Assembly: GCA_017311185.1 (NCBI GenBank)
Contig: JAESUZ010000457.1
Coordinates: 434,001-498,000, forward strand
Direction: 5' to 3'
DNA length: 64,000 bases
Source: Proteles cristata cristata
Lineage: Eukaryota; Chordata; Mammalia; Carnivora; Hyaenidae
How positions within the stretch are numbered: the stretch's first letter is position 1; each line of letters begins with the position of its first letter. The position numbers and the translations under genes were made by a program. This document shows, piece after piece, positions 22,254 to 33,290 of the stretch. The notes under the pieces are model-generated. The model was not told the DNA's origin and made no database searches. It saw only the letters and a list, made by a program, of their open reading frames with translations.

Positions 22254-22465
22254 CTCTTAAAATTTTTTTAAATGATTGTTTATTTTTGAGAGAGAAAAAG
22301 ACAAAGCATGAGTGGGAGAGGGGCAGAGAGAAAGGGAGACACAGAATCTGAAGCAGGTTCCAGGCTCTGAGCTGAGAGTCCAATGAAGGGCTCGAACCCA
22401 CAAACCATGAGATCATGACCTGAGCCAAAGTCGGACACTGAACCAACCGAGCCATCCAGGTGCCC
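22254..22465 (-). mobile_element. CAN SINE, first of a three-SINE cluster
   Basis: Minus copy from the poly-T end (TTTATTTTTGAGAGAGAAAA) to GAGCCATCCAGGTGCCCC. The 11-base CATCTTAACCA repeat lies before it (22243-22253) and after it (22466-22476). The same 11 bases occur a third time after the next SINE (22901-22911). Confidence 0.93.
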
Positions 22466-22476
22466 CATCTTAACCA

Positions 22477-22900
22477 TTTTTTTAATGTTCGTTTAAGGGT
22501 GCCTGGGTGGCTCAGTCAGTTCAACATCCAATTTCAGCTCAGGTCATGATCTCATGATTCGTGAGTTTGAGTCCAACAGAGGACTCTGTGCTGACAGCTC
22601 AGAGCCTGGAGCCTGGTTCAGAATCTGTGTTTCCCTCTCTTTCTGTCCCTCCCACACTCATGCTCTCTTTCTCTCAAAAATAAATAAATATTAAAAAATT
22701 AAAAATAATAAAATAAATTTAAATGTTCATTTATTTTGAGAGAGAGAGAGAGCACGCACATGAGAGAGAGCACTCCAAGCAGGCTCCACACTGTTAGCAG
22801 ATAGCCTGACATTGGGCTTGATCTTACAAATACAAGACCATGACCTGAGCTGAAACCAAAAGCCAGACACTCAACTGCCTGAGCCACCCCAGCGTCCCAT
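22477..22900 (-). mobile_element. CAN SINE split by a plus-strand SINE
   Basis: Its two parts are 22477-22496 (TTTTTTTAATG) and about 22719-22900 (TTTATTTTGAGAGAGAG to GCCACCCCAGCGTCCC). It is more diverged than its neighbours. CATCTTAACCA flanks it at 22466 and 22901, so it used the same target bases as the SINE at 22254. Confidence 0.88.
22497..22718 (+). mobile_element. CAN SINE inserted into a minus-strand SINE
   Basis: Complete plus copy from GGGTGCCTGGGTGGCTCAG to AAATAAATAAATATTAAAAA. Its target repeat (TAATGTTCGTTTA near 22482-22495 and TAAATGTTCATTTA near 22718-22732) comes from the poly-A/T end of the surrounding minus SINE. The resulting pair is head-to-head capable and may form a hairpin. 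Confidence 0.9.
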
Positions 22901-23788
22901 CATCTTAACCATTTTTAAGTGTAAAGTTCAATAGTCTTAAGTTTATTCACATTGTTGTACAGCAAATCTCCAGAACCTTTTCATCTTGCAAAATGGCAAC
23001 TTTGTTCCAATTCAGTGACTCTTCTCCCCTTCCCTAGACCCCTAACAGCCGCCATACTATTCTTTGTTCTTATGAGTTTGACTAGTCTAGATACTCCATG
23101 TAAGTGAAATCATACAGCATTTGACTTTTTATGACTGGCTTATTTCACTTAGCATAATGTCCTCAAGCTTCATCCATTTTTGTAGCATGTATCAGTATTT
23201 CCTTCCCTTTAAAAGTTGAATAATATTCCAACGTATGTATATGACACATTTTGTTTCCCATTCATTTTTTGTTGGACATTGAGGTTGCTTCTTTTGGCTA
23301 CTGTTAATAATTATGCTATAAATGAGTGTACAAATCTCTTTTTGAGAGCCTGCTTTCAATTCTTTTGAATATATACCCAGCAGTGGTACCGCTGGATCAT
23401 ATGGTAATTTTATTTTTAATTTTTTTGAAGAATGACCGTATCATTTTCCTCAGCAGCTGCACCATTTTGCATTCCCACCCACAGTGTACAGTGTACCAAA
23501 TTCTCCACATCCTCAGCAATATTTATATATTTTTTTAATAATCACCATCATAATGGATGTATACATAAAGCAGTATCACATCGTGGTTTTGATTTGCATT
23601 TCCCTAACGCTTAGTAATATTGAGCATCTTTTCTATGCTTATTGGCTATTTGTATATCTTCTTTGGAAAAATGTCCTTTGCTCATTTTTTAATTGAGTTG
23701 GATTTTGTTTGTTTGTTTGTTTGTTTTGGACTTGTAGACGTTCTTCACATATTGTGAATAGCAACCCTTTATTAGACACGATTTGCAA

Positions 23789-24010
23789 TTTTTTTTTACT
23801 TTTTTAATGTTTTTGTTTATTTTTGAGAGAGAGAGAGAGAAAGCAAGAACAGGGGAGGGGCAGAGAGAGAGGGAGACACAGAATCTGAAGCAGGCTCCAG
23901 GCCCTGAGCTGTCAGCACAGAGCCTGACACAGGGCTCAAAATCACGAACTGTGAGATCATGGCCCATGCCAAAGTCAGATGCTTAACTGACTGAGCCAAC
24001 CAGGTGCCCC
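23789..24010 (-). mobile_element. CAN SINE within the old L1
   Basis: Minus copy from the T-rich end (TTTTTGAGAGAGAGAGAG) through AAGCAGGCTCCAGGCCCTGA to GAGCCAACCAGGTGCCCC. It interrupts the L1 between GATTTGCAA and TAATTTATTACATTCTGTAG. A target repeat is not clear. Confidence 0.92.
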
Positions 24011-25294
24011 ACAAATAATTTATTACATTCTGTAGGCTGCCTTTTCATTCAACTGACTGTGTCCTTGGATGTACAGAGGTTTTCAATTTTGTCAAAGACC
24101 AATGTACCCATTTTTACCTTTGGGTTTTTGGTGTCATATGCAAGAAAGCATTGCCAAATCTAATGTTGTGAAGCTTTTACCATATGTTTCCTTGTAAGAT
24201 TTTTATAGTTTTAGGTCTTGCATTTAGCTCTTTGGTCCATTTTGAGTTAATTTTTTGTATATTATATAAGGTACTGCTCCAACTTCATTCTTTTGCATGT
24301 GGATATCCAGTATTCCCAACACCATTTGTTGAAAAGATTGTCCATTCCTCACTGTATGATCTTGGCGCCCTTGTCAAAATCATTTAACCATATATGTAAG
24401 GGTTGATTTCTTGGCTCTCTCTTCTATTCCAGTGGTCTATATGTCTGTCCTGGTGCCAGTACTACACTGTCTTGATTACTGTAGCTTTGTAATAAATTTT
24501 TAAATCAGAAAGTGTGAGATCTCCAACTTTCTTCTTATATTTCAAGGTTTTTGTTTGTTTTATTTTTTGTGTTTTTTTTTTAAATTTTATTTTATTTTTG
24601 TTTCACTAATCAGCATCCCAGGGTTCCTTGAGATTCCATATGAATTTTAGGATGGATTTTTTTCTGCAAAAAAAAAAACATTTACCAAGATTTTTACAGA
24701 TATTGCATTAAACCTACAAATTATTTTAGGTATTACTGACATCTTAACAGTGCTAAGTTCTCTAAATCATAAATATGAGATGTCTTTCCTTCATTCATGT
24801 CTTTTAAAATTTCTTTCAGCAGAGTTTTGTAGTTTTCAATTCTTTTGCCTCCTTGGTTAAAATTACTCCTAAGTATTTCATTTATTTTGATGCCATTGGA
24901 ATGGTTTTCTTAATTTCCTTTTTGGATTGTTCATTGTTAATGTATGGCACATGACTTACCTTTGTATGTTGATTTTGTAATCTGCAACTTTGCTCAATTC
25001 ACTCATTAGTTCTAAAAATTATTTTGTGAAATCTTCATAAAGGTCATATCATCTGTAAGGTAAGAAAAATTTACTTCTTCCTTTTCAACTTGGATGGCTT
25101 TTCTTTCTTTTTCTTGCCTAATGGCTCTTGCTAGGAGCCTAGTTCCCTATTGAATACAAAGTGGCAAAATAAGGCAACCTTGTTTTGTCCCTCATCATAA
25201 AGGAAAAGCTTTCAATCTTTCACCACTGAATATAATGTTAGCTGTGGATATGGGCGATTTCTATGTTTTTCTTTAATTAAGCTCTTGATTTTTT

Positions 25295-25560
25295 TTCACT
25301 GAATAAAAATGTAGTAGGTACCCATTATGTTTCAGACACTGTCCTATGTTGTAAATTCAGCAAGCAAAATTCAGCAAGTGCTATGACAAATCCCTACTTC
25401 TCATAGAACTTGTAGTGGGGGTCAGGGGAAAGTTAGCATTTAAATATCTGATATTTGAGGTGATGATACATCTCATGAGGCAATACAAAGCAGAACTAGA
25501 AGGTGCCTGTCATGATGGGAATGACAATCTTGGATAAGGTGGTCAGGAAAACCTGGATTA
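25295..25560. mobile_element. Ancient interspersed repeat relic, family unresolved
   Basis: TAGGTACCCATTATGTTTCA, CACTGTCCTATG, 'gcaagtgctatgacaaatcc', TGTAGTGGGGGTCAGGGG and TTGGATAAGGTGGTCAGG keep the order of the widespread TACTATGTGCCAGGCACTGT repeat, followed by a GGTGGTCAGGGAAGGCC block. The same family is probably at 1895-2030. Confidence 0.45.
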
Positions 25561-26825
25561 GGTGAACTGAGCCACTGGCTCTCTGGGGAAGGACAGACGT
25601 TTGATTTAATGACTGAGTATCAAGCATGCTGTTGGGAGTGGGGGCAGTACAGAGTTGGGTTAGGATACTGTTCCAGACCTGGTAGAGCCTTTAGATGTGG
25701 CTGTGGAGAAAGAAAGCAAAGACAAGGAACTCAGAAGTTGCAAGGGCTCAGGTCACAAGCACAAGTGTTGAGGTCATAAACAACCTAAAGAAAGCTTTCA
25801 GCTCTGGAGTGCAAGCAGGTGGCAGGTAATACAGGTCAAAATGCAAGGAGTTCTGAAGGCTTCTAACTGGGAGTCAGCAGGGGCAATGAGGAGGTCATTC
25901 AATACCAGTTTCACCTCAGTGAAGCCCCTAACCCAGTGGATCAGGAGAAACAGCAACAATGACAGCCCAAGACTAAGTAAGTCTACAGTATAAACACAGA
26001 ACATCAGAACATGCATGTGAACTGATTATTACATGCAAGTTTTACATGTGCTTACATCATTTCACAGATCAATTTTTGTTCAGGTGGAAGAATAAAACTT
26101 CTAGAGGAAAAATATTAAAGGAGAATGAGTTGTTCCTTTACCTTTTCTGGCAATTCAACTGGATTTTATAAAACCACTAGATTTCTCTTCTTGAAATACA
26201 GGGTTAAACAAAAAATTCAAAACCAGCAATGGAATAGCAGCTGTCTGAAGTTATAATATCTATGGAAAATGGACTGGATTAGCCAAGCAGCATCCAGAGA
26301 AATATGTATATCATCGTGATTACCTCCCATTTATAGCCCAGCCTCTTGGGAGGGTGCTGATCAGGGCTGCCAAAAAAGATAAATCAATTCATTCCAATTG
26401 GACTTGGTGACTTTACCACTTGCACTTTGAGAATCAGGCTGGAATCACTTTGAAAAGAGATCATCTCTCTTCTCCTCTCTATTTAAACAGAAGCTTCTGT
26501 CAGAAATGGACGGAAAATATGTTTTGGCAGCTGAGTCAGTGGTAATTGCAAGAGTTGAATGCTTGCAATTTTGCAGGCTTTGCCATAGAGACGTGGGGCA
26601 GACACTTGAGTGAATGTATCAGAGCATTTGAACAAATGGCAGCCCCATCACCTAGACTGGCTACAGGCAACAGACTCCTGATTGATCCTCGTTGGGCTCG
26701 ATAATCTGTTTGTTCACAAATTAATTTCTAGCTGGAAGCAGACAGAACAAGCCATGGAGAGAAGCTTGGACTGAACCTTCTTCTTCCTCTTCACATCTGG
26801 GAAGTCTGGTTATTCTGTCTGAGTG
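25561..26825. other. Unassigned sequence, possible conserved non-coding DNA
   Basis: No young repeat from about 25800 to 26825. The part 26380-26750 has CTGAGTCAGTGGTAATTGC (AP-1/MAF-like TGAGTCA) and TTCACAAATTAATTTCTAGC (homeodomain-like TTAATT), which is the look of a regulatory element. No coding frame is credible. Conservation cannot be judged from one genome. Confidence 0.4.
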
Positions 26826-26842
26826 CTCTCTAGAGGTTTCTT

Positions 26843-27065
26843 TTTTTTTTTTTTTAATTTTTTTTTATTTATTTCTAGGAGAGATAGAGAGAGACAGCGT
26901 GAGCAGGGGAGGGTCAGAGAGAGAGGGAGTCACAGACTGAAACAGGCTCCAGGCTCTGAGCTGGCAGTCAGCACAGAGCCCGACGCGGGGCTCGAACCCA
27001 CGAACCGCGAGATCATGACCTAAGCGAAAGTCGGACGCTTAACCGACTACGCCACCCAGGTGCCC
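26843..27065 (-). mobile_element. CAN SINE, young 'CTAGGAGAG' subtype, perfect TSD
   Basis: Minus copy with poly-T, TTTATTTCTAGGAGAGATAG, GTCACAGACTGAAACAGG and GACGCGGGGCTCGAACCCAC. The 17-base repeat CTCTCTAGAGGTTTCTT flanks it perfectly (26826-26842 and 27066-27082). The CpG-containing body is well preserved, consistent with recent insertion. Confidence 0.97.
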
Positions 27066-27082
27066 CTCTCTAGAGGTTTCTT

Positions 27083-27913
27083 GTTGCCTGACAAGACCAA
27101 AGAGAGGGGTCTCGGACAGCTCCTGAACCACAAGGGACACATGCATTCACATAACGTGTCTGCCAGCCGCCAGTCCCCAGCAGCAAGGACAAAAGCCTCT
27201 TCAGGTTCCCTCCTAAAAGGATGAGGAAGCTGCTTAATTTTAATCATTCTGACTCTGAGAGGTAAAAAAAATAAAACTCACTTTATTTTCCCTTTAAACC
27301 TATTTTTCCCCCTTCCTCCCACGGCAGTAAATTAGACTAATTCCTGAGTGGCTTTAATTAATCACATTATCACCATCAACAGTAACTGAGTTTCTGGAAC
27401 TTTTCACAGACTCACATCATTCATTGTGTAATCATCATATTAGGAAGAACTTGTGTTTTTTGCATGTCCGACCACAGATAAGAAGGGGCATTTTCTCCTA
27501 CATTTGCAGACGATCGCACACAAACAGTCAGCCAAATCCATAGCACTCATTCACGTGTGGTGACTCACAGAAATTGTTGACATGTGTACCAAGACACTGA
27601 CATGCTGAAGAGTGCTTCCCAGCCCCAGCAGGGAACAGGCACGGGCAGACATCCACATATATGTCGGAAGGGCTGCCCTTGAAAGAGAACATCATCTGCC
27701 AAATGCACAGCAGACATTTCGAATGTCATTTCATCCAAAGATGTACTTCCTTCAATTTCTACTTCAGCATGTCAACTCCCACCGCTTATTTCTGTGTTCC
27801 ACGCTTAACAGGACACCTGCCCTGCCAGTGACCATGTCGCTAGACAAATGGGGATTTTGTCAATCTTGAAAACTGTCAGAAATAATATCTCCACTTGCTA
27901 GACCTCTCAAAAC
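27083..27913. other. Unassigned sequence, possible conserved non-coding DNA
   Basis: No repeat recognised. 27340-27440 contains GGCTTTAATTAATCACATTA and TTGTGTAATCATCATATTAG, AT-rich homeobox-like words typical of conserved non-coding elements. Open frames of 60-85 codons are not convincing. Confidence 0.4.
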
Positions 27914-27924
27914 ATTTCTGCCTA

Positions 27925-28980
27925 AGAAGACATGAACAGACACTTCTCCAAAGAGGACATCCAGATGGCCAATAGACACGTGAAACAATGCTCAGCGTCC
28001 CTCCTCATCAGGGAAATACAAATCAAAACCACACTGAAATACCACCTCACACTAGTCAAAGTGGCTAAAATGAACAAATCAGAGGACTCTAGATGCTGGC
28101 AAGGATGTGAATAAATGGGCACTCTCCTACACTGTTGGTGGGAATGTAAACTGGTGCAGCCCCTCTGGAAAACTGTAGAGGTTCCTCAAAAAAATTAACA
28201 ATGGTGCTCCCTTATGACCTAGCAATAGCACTGCTAGGAATTTACCCAAGGGATACAGGAGTGTGACGCATAGGGGCACATGTACCCCAATGTTCAAAGC
28301 ATCACTCTCAACAATATCCAAATCATGGGGTACCTGGGTGGCTCAGTCAGTTAGGCATCCAACTTCAGCTCAGGTCATGATCTCACGATTCATGGGTTCG
28401 AGCCCCACATTGGGCTCTGTGCTGACAGCTAGCTCAGAGCCTGGAGCCTGTTTCAGATTATATATCTCCCTCTCTCTCTGACCCTCCCCTGCATGTTCCC
28501 TCTCTCTCTCTCTCAGAAATAAATTTTTTAAAAAATTAAAAAACAATAGCCAAATCATGGAAAGAGCCTAAGTGTCCATCAACTGATGAATGGATCAAGA
28601 AGATCTGGTTTATCTATACAATGGAATACTACATAGCAATGAGAAAGAATGAAATCTGGCCATGTGTAGCAACATGGATGGAACCTGAGGGTGTTATGCT
28701 GAGCGAAATAAGTCAGGCAGAGGACAGATACCATATGTTTGCACATATAAGAGGATTAGGAGGAACTTAACGGAGTACCATGGGGGAAGAGAAGGGGAAA
28801 AATAGTTGGGGAGAGGGAGGGAGGCAAACCATGAGAGACTCCTGAATGCTGAGAATAAACTGAGGGCTGATGGGGGTGGGGGAAGAAAAGGGGGGTGATG
28901 GGCATGGAGGAGGGCACTTGGGATGAGCACTGGGTGTTATACGGAAATCAACTTGACAATACACTATTTAGGAAAAAAAA
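27925..28980 (+). mobile_element. Felid L1, 5'-truncated, carrying a SINE
   Basis: It begins in the last part of ORF2 (AGACATGAACAGACACTTCT, then 'gccaatagacacgtgaaaca') and runs to GACAATACACTATTTAGG plus A, about 840 bp without the SINE at 28329. The 11-base repeat ATTTCTGCCTA flanks it (27914-27924 and 28981-28991). The ORF2 tail is only a fragment, so the copy cannot move on its own. Antisense frames here are spurious. Confidence 0.94.
28329..28543 (+). mobile_element. CAN SINE inserted in the L1
   Basis: Plus copy starting GGTACCTGGGTGGCTCAGTC, with a GACAGCTAGCTCAGAGCC segment holding a 4-base duplication, and an AAATAAATTTTTTAAAAAA tail. The 17-base repeat CAATAKCCAAATCATGG flanks it (28312-28328 and 28544-28560, one mismatch) and is L1 sequence. 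Confidence 0.95.
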
Positions 28981-29219
28981 ATTTCTGCCTAGTATACAAA
29001 TGGCTGTGAGTCTAAACTATGCAGAAATGGCGAGAGGGAGGTGGAATCAGAGCCCTGAAGAACAAAAAGAGAAAACTGAAAGAAGGCATCAATCCCTTTT
29101 GTCAGAGTTGCTTACTTCCTCCACCTGAAAGAGTAGCCCACTCCAGTTATTAGGTATTAGTGGTTATGTAGGAACAGAAGCTTGGAGCACACAGTGGAGA
29201 GCACTCCCATGCCACTCCA

Positions 29220-29625
29220 GTCTCCTCCCTCCTTCTCGAATCCTGAAAGCACTTCCTGCTATTACACCTGCTCTTCAGTTTCTCTAGTCACTGGCAGTCT
29301 ACGTCTTCTACTCTGTTCTAAGCTCAGAGAAGCTGCAGCTTCTGGACTTATCCATTACTCTCTAGCCTGTCTTCCTACCTTATTTTTCTCCTCAGCTGTT
29401 ACTCTCATCAGCCAGGAAATGCATTTATTTATTTGGCTTTTATTTATTTATTCACCTCCCTGAACCAGAATGTACACTTCATGGAGAATGGAATATAGTT
29501 TTGCTCACTGCTATGTCCACAACACCTATAATAATGCCTGGTATAGTTGGTTCTCAATAGACATTTGTTAAAAGAATGAACTGGATGGATGGATGGATGG
29601 ATGAATGGATAGATAGGTATATATT
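29220..29625 (+). mobile_element. L2 LINE 3' end
   Basis: The L2 order is visible: a C/T-rich start, 'atgtacacttcatggagaat', TTTTGCTCACTGCTATGTCC, AATGCCTGGTATAGTTGG and CTCAATAGACATTTGTTAA, followed by a GGAT-rich tail. Confidence 0.65.
29583..29613. repeat. (GGAT)n short tandem repeat at the L2 tail
   Basis: About five GGAT units, then ATGAATGGATAGATAG variants. It grew from the GAATGAAT-type tail of the L2 copy. Confidence 0.9.
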
Positions 29626-30204
29626 AAAAGGTGAGAGAGTAATTCAGGACAATCTCGTTGGTAACAGTGGTACTGATATTAATAGTAGCCATATCATAAT
29701 AGTTAACATCTATGCAGGACACTGAGTTAGGCATTTTTACACTTCTCTTCCCCCCAACCTGTATCTGGGTCACCCAACTATCTTACCTATTTTGATCTTC
29801 GTCTGGTTCATTATTTCATAGAGTCAGAAATCATTCCCCAGTGCTCTATGGTTTAAGAGTTGCTGCTGAGGAAAACCTCTTACACTTCATTCTAAATGTC
29901 AAAGGAAAAACTAGTTTAAAACAGAAAGTTACTCTTCATGGCCAAAATTTAGTGGATGGAATCATTTCAGACATCAATTTACCTGTTAGCACCATAATTT
30001 CCCCACATAGCCTACTCCACTGGCATATGGTATCCCTACTCATTTCATAGCCCAAGGAATACCTTTCTGGAATATCCCATCGCACTTTTCCTTTATTAAA
30101 GACCCTATGGCCAGTCCAGTTACTCTGAGACTGTCAGAGATTAAATCAGCCCAGAACCCCCACAACCCAGAGGGAGAGGAAAAGAAGAAAAACAAGCCCA
30201 CAGA
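29626..30204. other. Unassigned sequence, no gene seen
   Basis: No repeat recognised. Open frames of about 66-69 codons lack any domain. GATTAAATCAGCCCAGAACC begins the transition toward the L2 copy. Confidence 0.45.
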
Positions 30205-30845
30205 AAGTCATTATTCCAGGCTGTCTTCCTCTTCCTGCCCATACCAGCACTGCAGCCAGAGGGAGCTTTCCAAAATGGAAATCCAAATGTACATTTTCCT
30301 AATGTAAAACCATCTTGATTAAAGTACTAAAGCAGCTTCTCACTGTTCTTGGACTCCAGTTCACTTCCTTCATACAATGCACAGTACCTGCATTGCAAGG
30401 TCATTCCCAATGTTTTCAGCCATATTATTTTTCCCCACCCTGCAGCCTTGTCCTAGTTCCTCTTGTGTGCCCTGTTCCTTTCGACCACAGGATCTTTGCA
30501 CAACTTCCCTCAACCCTCACCTGGTCAAAATTCTTCCTGTAGATTCTAGCCCCAGTGCTACTTTCTTCTCTGTAAAATATCTCCTAACCCTATGACCTGC
30601 TATGTGAGTTTATGGTACTGAATTAATTCATAATACTTTTTTAAGCTGGCAAGTATATATTTCAATATTATTTGATGATTATCTATCTCTCTTTCGAAGC
30701 TGTAGCTCTGAGTTCTCTGCGGATGAGAATTGGGCTTTTTTTTTCCTCACTATTTACTCCCCAGTACTAAGCATGGCCCCCGGCAGATGGCAATGCGATA
30801 TGTGAAAATGAATTAATGAATGGATGGATCAACGAATGAATGTAT
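30205..30845 (+). mobile_element. L2 LINE, long 3' portion
   Basis: 'gcactgcagccagagggagc', AATGGAAATCCAAATGTAC, CAGCTTCTCACTGTTC, GATCTTTGCACAACTTCC, AAAATATCTCCTAACCC, 'ccccagtactaagcatggcc' and a GAATGGATGGAT tail follow the L2 3' half in order over about 640 bases. It is the longest L2 copy in the window. Confidence 0.7.
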
Positions 30846-31002
30846 ACCCATACTACACAGTCAGTGTCTATATCACAGGGTTATGGTTAACACTCCTATA
30901 AGAATACCTACAAAATAAATACATTATAAAAGGTATAAAAAAAATCACATTCTCCATACCAAATCCGTATCTGAAGCCATAAAGAATAAAACATCAGATT
31001 AC

Positions 31003-31077
31003 AGTGTGTGTGTGTGGGGGGGGGTGTGTGGGTGTGTGCACGCGTGTGGGCATTTGCGTGTTGTTGTTGTTGTTGTA
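31003..31077. repeat. Compound GT / G-run / GTT microsatellite
   Basis: (GT)6-7, a run of nine G, TGTGTGGGTGTGTGCACGCG and then (GTT)6 at about 31058-31076. Alternating purine-pyrimidine plus a G-run may take non-B forms. It is likely polymorphic. Confidence 0.93.
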
Positions 31078-31080
31078 TTG

Positions 31081-32479
31081 CCGGTGCTGCTATTAACATT
31101 CTCAGTCACAGCAGCCTGAAGGGAGGCGAGGAGGCCTTTATATACATTCAATTATTTCTGACACTACCACGTCGTGGAAGTAGTGGCCAGTTTAAGTCTG
31201 CTGAGCAAGGTGTGCAAATGTGAGCTCACACTCACGGCCGCTCACTCCTACTGGCACAAAACACAGCACTCTAAAGAGCCTGACATTTAGGAGGCCCTGA
31301 GTACATGAGACTGCCTACAGAACGAACCCCAGAGCGCAGGCCACGTGATCAAATCAGTACTTCTCTGCTCTGTGGAACACATCTCCATGACTCACGATTC
31401 ATTTGCTTGTTTCTGAAATCCTCTTAGTGAGCCAGCAATTTTCCAGTTCCGGCTATTCTGCCCCACCTGCGCACAGGCCTTGTAACCTGAGACCATGAAG
31501 GAACAGCCTAATGTAATTGCCCTGCTTTTTTAAGTCCCCAATTACACAGATAGATCATTATTGTATTTATCATTGACATGTTCACCACATATATGTATCA
31601 TTTGCATATTTATATGTCATGCATTATTATCACACACACACAGACATGCACACACACTTTTAAGGAGAACAGAAATCTACTTCACATTTAGTTCTCCTCA
31701 TTAAAAAAAGTTATTGATCCCTTGTCCTCAAGACCTAACTCTTTAATTCTGGTAACCACAGAGTAAGAAAATCAGACAGATGAGGGAAATAACCACTACA
31801 AAATGAAAAAAAAGCCTAAGCTTTGGGACCCATGTGCCACATTACCAGATACCCCAGAACCTGCCTGGTCACAAGCATTAATCTTAGGGAGAAAGTAGAG
31901 AAGGGGGTGTAAACCTTTTTAAACAATGGCTTAAAAGACTATCTTTGATAAACAGTATAAAGTGTATCTTCAACAAAATAACCCATTTGGCCCCAAATAC
32001 AAACCCAAATTCTGACATAGTTCATATGTTCAATTAATTCCTTCATTTATTTAATCAACACTGCCATTCACACTGCTCAGGTCTCACCAGACCACACTTG
32101 CCTATTTTTATCAATATCAATGAGCTGACTTTTATTTTCCATGGAGGGACTGTTTGCATCCAAAGGCTTAGGGGCTTAAAACAGGAGTCTTGCTTTGGCC
32201 ACAGAGAACTTCCAGGCCTTATTTATTTCTCCCTCCCTAAAAGCAGCAACCCAGAAAACTTTTTTTAAAGCTCTATATAGGCCAAGCTGTACTCCACTGT
32301 AGACCCATGACACCATGCATGCCCAGCAAAGTCCAAGGGATGAAAATTAACTTATCCATAGAGCAACCACAACTCAAGAACTATACCTGACCCCTTCCAG
32401 GACAGCATTCTCTGCCCCAAACCTCTGCCCACACAGGGCCATAGTGAGAAGCTCCAAAAGAAATGGTCCTGGAAACCAA
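31081..32479. other. Unassigned sequence, no gene seen
   Basis: No repeat recognised apart from short CA runs near 31631-31660. 31110-31480 is fairly GC-balanced and single-copy in appearance. No coding frame is credible. Confidence 0.45.
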
Positions 32480-32690
32480 GTGGCCACAGACCTTTTCTGT
32501 AAAGGGAACACAGTATTTCAGGCCTGTGGACGAGTGGTCTCTGCTGCAGCCACTCAGCTCCATCACTGCGCCATGAAAACAACCACGGAGGACACGTAAA
32601 TGAACAGGCGTGGCTGGGCTGCAATAGGATTGTATTTACAAAAATTCAGGTGAGCAGATTTAGCCCAAGGGCCACGGCACACCATCCCTT
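32480..32690 (+). mobile_element. hAT-Charlie MITE (MER58-like)
   Basis: CCTTTTCTGTAAAGGG, AGTATTTCAGGCCTGTGG, TCTCTGCTGCAGCCACTCAG, GTAAATGAACAGGCGTGGCT, GTATTTACAAAAATTCAGG and 'tttagcccaagggccacggc' follow an old hAT MITE whose ends read GGGTCGGCAAAC. The family name is from memory. Confidence 0.7.
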
Positions 32691-32949
32691 CATTAGACGA
32701 GGTTTCTTTCTAATGAGGGGCTTTTGTGAATAACTCTAAGACAAAGAAAGGCTGGGTGGTCAGTGTAGACTGTGAACAGGAGATTTGGGACAAATTGAGT
32801 AGGGCTCAAAGTCCACAGAAGAGCATGGCACTGGAAGCCTTTTAACATTCTTTCAACAGGGAACAATTTACATGCAACGAAAAAAAATTTCACAGATTTT
32901 AAGTGAATGTCCAATGTACTTTTTTAGGCTCTTCAGACTATTTTTTTGT

Positions 32950-33290
32950 ATTCTATTTTTTTTTCTTAAATAGTTTGTCAAGTTGGTTTACATATAACAC
33001 CCAGTGCTCATTCCAACAAGTGCCTTCCTCCATGCCCATCACCCCACTTCCCCTCTCCCCCACCCCCATCAGCCCTCAGTTTGTTCTCAGCATTCAAGAG
33101 TCTCTCATGATGGGCCTTCCTCCCTCTCCCCAACTATTTTTCCCCTTCTTCTCCTGCTTTGTCCTCTGTTAACTTCCTCCTAATCCACCTATATGTGTAA
33201 ACATATGGTATCTGTCCTTCTCTGCCTGACTTACTTCGCTCAGCATAACACCCTCTAGTTCCATCCATGTTGCTACAAATGGCCAGATTT
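32950..33290 (-). mobile_element. Felid L1 3' end, minus strand
   Basis: T-run, then AAATAGTTTGTCAAGTTGGT, ATAACACCCAGTGCTCATTC, the CT-rich block, TTGTTCTCAGCATTCAAGAG and 'ttccatccatgttgctacaa'. About 340 bp. TTTGTCAAGTTGG instead of TTTATTGTCAAATTAG suggests a slightly different subfamily. No clear target repeat. Confidence 0.88.

Larger units (their letters stand above)
22139..25300 (-). mobile_element. Long old minus-strand L1 (L1MA/MB-like)
   Basis: From left to right it reads as the reverse of an L1 from its 3' UTR (GTGGTAAAACGCACATAACA, then TTAAGTGTAAAGTTCAATAG) into ORF2 (TTCACTTAGCATAATGTCC, 'gtatatacccagcagtggta', TGGATCATATGGTAATTTTA, ATTTGCATTTCCCTAACGC, 'tgatcttggcgcccttgtca', 'atctgcaactttgctcaatt'). 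About 2.3 kb of L1 remains after removing four SINEs. The minus-strand reverse transcriptase frame is broken by many stops. Confidence 0.88.

Noticed and set aside
22139..25300. Live L1 reverse transcriptase gene
   Set aside because: The minus-strand ORF2 is full of stops and indels and split by SINEs. Fossil only.
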